Shown piece after piece: positions 61,663 through 64,000 of a stretch of DNA of 64,000 bases. How positions within the stretch are numbered: the stretch's first letter is position 1; each line of letters opens with the position of its first letter. Position numbers and translations under genes: made by a program. The notes under the pieces were generated by a model. The model had not been told where the DNA came from and searched no databases. It was given only the letters and a program-made list of their open reading frames with translations. The DNA is from Spirosoma taeanense (GTDB lineage Bacteria > Bacteroidota > Bacteroidia > Cytophagales > Spirosomataceae): contig NZ_CP053435.1 in assembly GCF_013127955.1 (NCBI RefSeq), forward strand, positions 3,100,001-3,164,000, in the 5' to 3' direction.

Positions 61663-61698
61663 CAAAACGCCCCCGGTCGAGAGATCGGGGGCGTTTTG
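61663..61698 (+). terminator. Intrinsic terminator of groES-groEL
   Basis: Stem CAAAACGCCCCCG (61663-61675) with CGGGGGCGTTTTG (61686-61698), perfect over 13 bp, followed by AGTTT. Confidence 0.85.
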
Positions 61699-61715
61699 AG
61701 TTTATATGGTTTAGC

Positions 61716-61751
61716 CCGTTACGTCGTTCAACCCATCAAACGACATAACGG
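61716..61751. repeat. Inverted repeat downstream of groEL
   Basis: CCGTTACGTCGTT (61716-61728) and AACGACATAACGG (61739-61751) pair over 12 of 13 positions around a 10-nt loop. No T-tract follows. Role unknown. Confidence 0.5.
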
Positions 61752-61926
61752 CTCTTCCTTTATCTGACCCTAACCAGCTGGCTAGTAGACTCTACATTCT
61801 TTTAAAGAGTCTCTGAAAGCAGGAAACCGCCCCCAAGCGGGAGCGGCTCCATGAGTACAACAAAACCACAGTAAAGCTGTCAGCCAGGCTGGTCAGACAG
61901 GATGCCTGTGGCTCTATTGTTATATC

Positions 61927-63267
61927 TTATCCTTCGATCAGGAATTCGTCGTGCTGGCTAACGTCCAGACCTGACTTTTCGTCTTCTTCAGACACACGCA
62001 GTGGCAGAATCAGGTCGGTCACTTTCAGCAGCAGCATCGACATGCCAAAGGCGAATACGGATACCAGTACCAGAGCGATCATGTGGTTAATGAACAGTGT
62101 CGTCTGACCAAAGGCCAGTCCTTCGCCACCTTCGGCAACGGCCGAGTTCACACTGCGGCTGGCGAAGATACCCGTCATGATCATACCCACCATACCGCCA
62201 ACACCGTGGCAGGGGAATACGTCGAGCGTATCGTCCAGCGTCGACTTCGAGCGCAGATGCGCTACGTAGTTGGACACCATCGCAGCCACCGTACCGATGA
62301 AGATAGCCGTTGGCACCGTTACGAAACCAGCCGCCGGAGTGATAGCTACCAGACCAACTACCGCGCCGATACAGAAGCCCAGGGCCGATACCTTTTTGCC
62401 TTTAGCCGAATCGAACAATACCCAGGCCAGACCCGCAGCCGCAGCCGCCGTGTTGGTTGTGGCAAAGGCCGAAGCCGCCAGCGAGGTTGCCCCTACCGCC
62501 GAACCGGCGTTGAAACCAAACCAGCCGAACCACAGCAGACCCGTACCGAGCAGGACGAACGGAATGTTAGCCGGGGGAAAGAAGCTGGCTTCCAGATGCG
62601 ATTTCCGGCGCTTCAGGTAAAGAGCGCCCGCCAGTGCAGCCCAGCCTGCTGACATGTGTACTACCGTTCCACCCGCGAAATCGAGGACGCCCAGCTTGAA
62701 CAGGAACCCTTCGGGATGCCAGGTCATGTGCGCCAGTGGTGCGTATACAAACAGGCTGAACAAAATCATGAACAGCACGTAAGAGCGGAAGTTGATACGC
62801 TCGGCCATCGAGCCGGTTACGAGAGCAGGTGTAATAACAGCAAATTTCAACTGGAAGAAAGCGAACACCACCAGCGGGATACTGGCAGCCAGCGACCAGG
62901 GCTTACCATCCAGCACACCCTTGAACATGAAGTGGTCCATAGGGTTACCAATGAAACCGCCAACGGATGATCCAAAGGCCAGGCTATAGCCTACCACTAC
63001 CCACAGGACACTAATCACGCCCATTGCGATGAAGCTTTGCAGCATGGTCGAGATCACGTTTTTGTTGTTGACCATACCGCCATAGAAATACGCCAGGCCG
63101 GGCGTCATCAACAAAACGAGAGCGGTTGCTACGAGCATCCAGGCGGTGTCACCGGAGTTAATACCTTCCGTCACAATCTGCGTCGGAACACCATTGAAAC
63201 CAGGTAAAATGCCAAGGACAGCGACGATACCCAGCAGAATCAGAGGAACGTAATTAGGTTTTTGCAT
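61927..63267 (-). CDS. amtB: Ammonium transporter AmtB
   Basis: A 446-residue inner-membrane ammonium channel with about 11-12 helices. Typical blocks: LLMTPGLAYFYGGMVNNKNV, DFAGGTVVHMSAGWAALAGA with the first pore His, and DVFPCHGVGGMVGMI with the second. The C-terminal cytoplasmic tail is short and acidic (LRVSEEDEKSGLDVSQHDE). The N-terminal helix (YVPLILLGIVAVLGILPG) could act as a cleaved or extra segment. It follows the porin gene in the same direction with a 66-bp gap, so the pair is probably cotranscribed; no PII (glnK) gene lies within the window. Confidence 0.95.
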   Translation of the reverse strand: MQKPNYVPLILLGIVAVLGILPGFNGVPTQIVTEGINSGDTAWMLVATALVLLMTPGLAYFYGGMVNNKNVISTMLQSFIAMGVISVLWVVVGYSLAFGSSVGGFIGNPMDHFMFKGVLDGKPWSLAASIPLVVFAFFQLKFAVITPALVTGSMAERINFRSYVLFMILFSLFVYAPLAHMTWHPEGFLFKLGVLDFAGGTVVHMSAGWAALAGALYLKRRKSHLEASFFPPANIPFVLLGTGLLWFGWFGFNAGSAVGATSLAASAFATTNTAAAAAGLAWVLFDSAKGKKVSALGFCIGAVVGLVAITPAAGFVTVPTAIFIGTVAAMVSNYVAHLRSKSTLDDTLDVFPCHGVGGMVGMIMTGIFASRSVNSAVAEGGEGLAFGQTTLFINHMIALVLVSVFAFGMSMLLLKVTDLILPLRVSEEDEKSGLDVSQHDEFLIEG

Positions 63268-63333
63268 GCGACTAGAGAGGTTTTTGTTGTACTGACTGTA
63301 AAGTATTTAAGTTAAGAAAACGAGATACGTAGG

Positions 63334-64000
63334 TTAGAACTTGAAGATGGCGGCCATACCGAGCGTAGTCTGGGATTTGGTCAGCGAACCATCGTTTTTC
63401 TCAAACTTGTCGCCTGAATAACTATCGATACGCAGCTCAGGCTTTAGCAGAACATGTCCGTCAGCTGCGGTTATGTTACCGGTCAGAGTCAGCGAGTTCA
63501 CAGTGGCCCCGTTACCGGCCGCGTCTGTCAGGGCACGGGCACCGTCTTTATTATCAAACACTTCGTAACGGGCACCAAAACCAAATTTGTCGGTGAAGGT
63601 ATAATTACCGTACAGCGCTACACCACTCCAGCTCCGGGTCGTTGCCGGACCGCCATACCCCTGATAATCCCCTTTCTGGGAGCCCTTGGCTGCATTCAGC
63701 CCGAGGAAAAACCTGGACGTGATCTGGTACGTCGTTGTCAGGTCAAAAAGCGAATAGTTCGCATCGTCGGCGGCTACTCCGTTCGCATCTTTGGAGGCTT
63801 CATTCGAGACGATCGCATTCAGGTAGACATTCCAGCCCGATACAGGCGATACAAAGAATTGACCAATCAGCCCTTTCTTTTTGTTGTTATCGAACAGATT
63901 ATCGACGTTGTTCACTACGCCCAGCATCAGGTAAACCCGATCGCTGAAGGAGTATTGGCCTTTCAGGCCGATGTGGTAAAAGGGGCCGTTGTTGAACAGG
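63334..64000 (-). CDS. OmpL-like beta-barrel porin, 5' end outside window
   Basis: The frame remains open to the right edge (the residues before the ATG at 63927 read SFSDRVYLMLGVVNNVDN), so only the C-terminal 222 residues are present. They show alternating amphipathic strands typical of an outer-membrane barrel (FFVSPVSGWNVYLNAIVSN; WSGVALYGNYTFTDKFGFGARYEV, in parts; LGMAAIFKF at the end, a terminal Phe). The closest type is the putative beta-barrel porin-2 (OmpL-like) family of Bacteroidota. Placed directly upstream of amtB, it may let ammonium or small nitrogen compounds across the outer membrane. Confidence 0.8.
   Translation of the reverse strand, partial: LFNNGPFYHIGLKGQYSFSDRVYLMLGVVNNVDNLFDNNKKKGLIGQFFVSPVSGWNVYLNAIVSNEASKDANGVAADDANYSLFDLTTTYQITSRFFLGLNAAKGSQKGDYQGYGGPATTRSWSGVALYGNYTFTDKFGFGARYEVFDNKDGARALTDAAGNGATVNSLTLTGNITAADGHVLLKPELRIDSYSGDKFEKNDGSLTKSQTTLGMAAIFKF

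Overview
The window looks like chromosome of a Bacteroidota bacterium of the order Cytophagales, most like the Spirosoma group. This is inferred from gene content and style; no taxonomic search was possible. Pointers are a SusC/SusD pair, a TamL-type Omp85 lipoprotein, a GNAT-nitrilase fusion, a sulfite reductase-HEPN fusion, an OmpL-like porin beside AmtB, and promoters of the Bacteroidota TTG / TAnnTTTG type without obvious Shine-Dalgarno sequences. Most of the window is GC-rich and densely coding. Two stretches (about 12.8-15.5 kb and 48.4-53.6 kb) are AT-richer and look acquired.

Layout. 0-12.8 kb: threonine aldolase (cut by the left edge), GNAT-nitrilase fusion, DUF819 membrane protein, SusC/SusD pair, FabH-like synthase and LeuRS. 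12.8-16 kb: accessory stretch with a possible gene remnant, a small membrane protein, a DUF4932-type HEFGH protein and a small lipoprotein. 16-18.1 kb: PagL-like deacylase and a frameshifted glycerophosphodiesterase. 18.2-28.6 kb: sulfate assimilation, with TauE/SafE exporter, homocysteine/cysteine-forming PLP enzyme, Gfo/Idh/MocA protein, CysH, CysD, an inserted PIN toxin-antitoxin pair, CysN, siroheme sulfite reductase with a HEPN tail, and the siroheme methyltransferase. 28.7-30.7 kb: SDR protein, FolE and QueD (7-deazaguanine or pterin pathway; a queuosine-precursor transporter lies at 41.7 kb). 30.9-39.9 kb: MBL hydrolase, PAS histidine kinase, GH109-like oxidoreductase, sugar MFS transporter, GHMP kinase, LolC/E-like permease, RbfA. 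40.2-48.3 kb: polytopic membrane protein, queuosine-precursor transporter, SpoU methyltransferase, TamL, SAM methyltransferase, M81 peptidase. 48.4-53.6 kb: AT-rich island. 53.7-64 kb: MiaB, sigma-54 activator, LptE, TPR-like protein, SecG, a conserved hypothetical, GroES/GroEL, AmtB and a porin cut by the right edge.

The sulfur genes form a coherent pathway: CysD/CysN activate sulfate, CysH (with the CC...CxxC iron-sulfur signature) reduces it to sulfite, the siroheme enzyme makes sulfide, the C-methyltransferase supplies siroheme precursor, the PLP enzyme fixes sulfide, and the TauE-like permease may export excess sulfite. The two transcription starts of this region share an unusual leader: a GC hairpin, an AT-rich stretch and the palindrome TCTATAGA placed exactly 11 nt before the ATG.

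Three observations look most worth following. (1) A two-gene, AT-rich cassette at 49.1-51.9 kb encodes two different ImmA/IrrE-type zinc peptidases, one fused to a PD-(D/E)xK nuclease-like domain and one fused to a cyclodeaminase (FTCD-C) fold. Related short repeats lie on either side, and it could be an undescribed defence or stress system. (2) A family of about ten short imperfect inverted repeats built of simple words sits mostly between co-oriented genes just before start codons. Two copies lie in frame inside essential-type genes (LeuRS, MiaB) and one forms the N-terminus of TamL. (3) The shared TCTATAGA leader of the sulfur operons.
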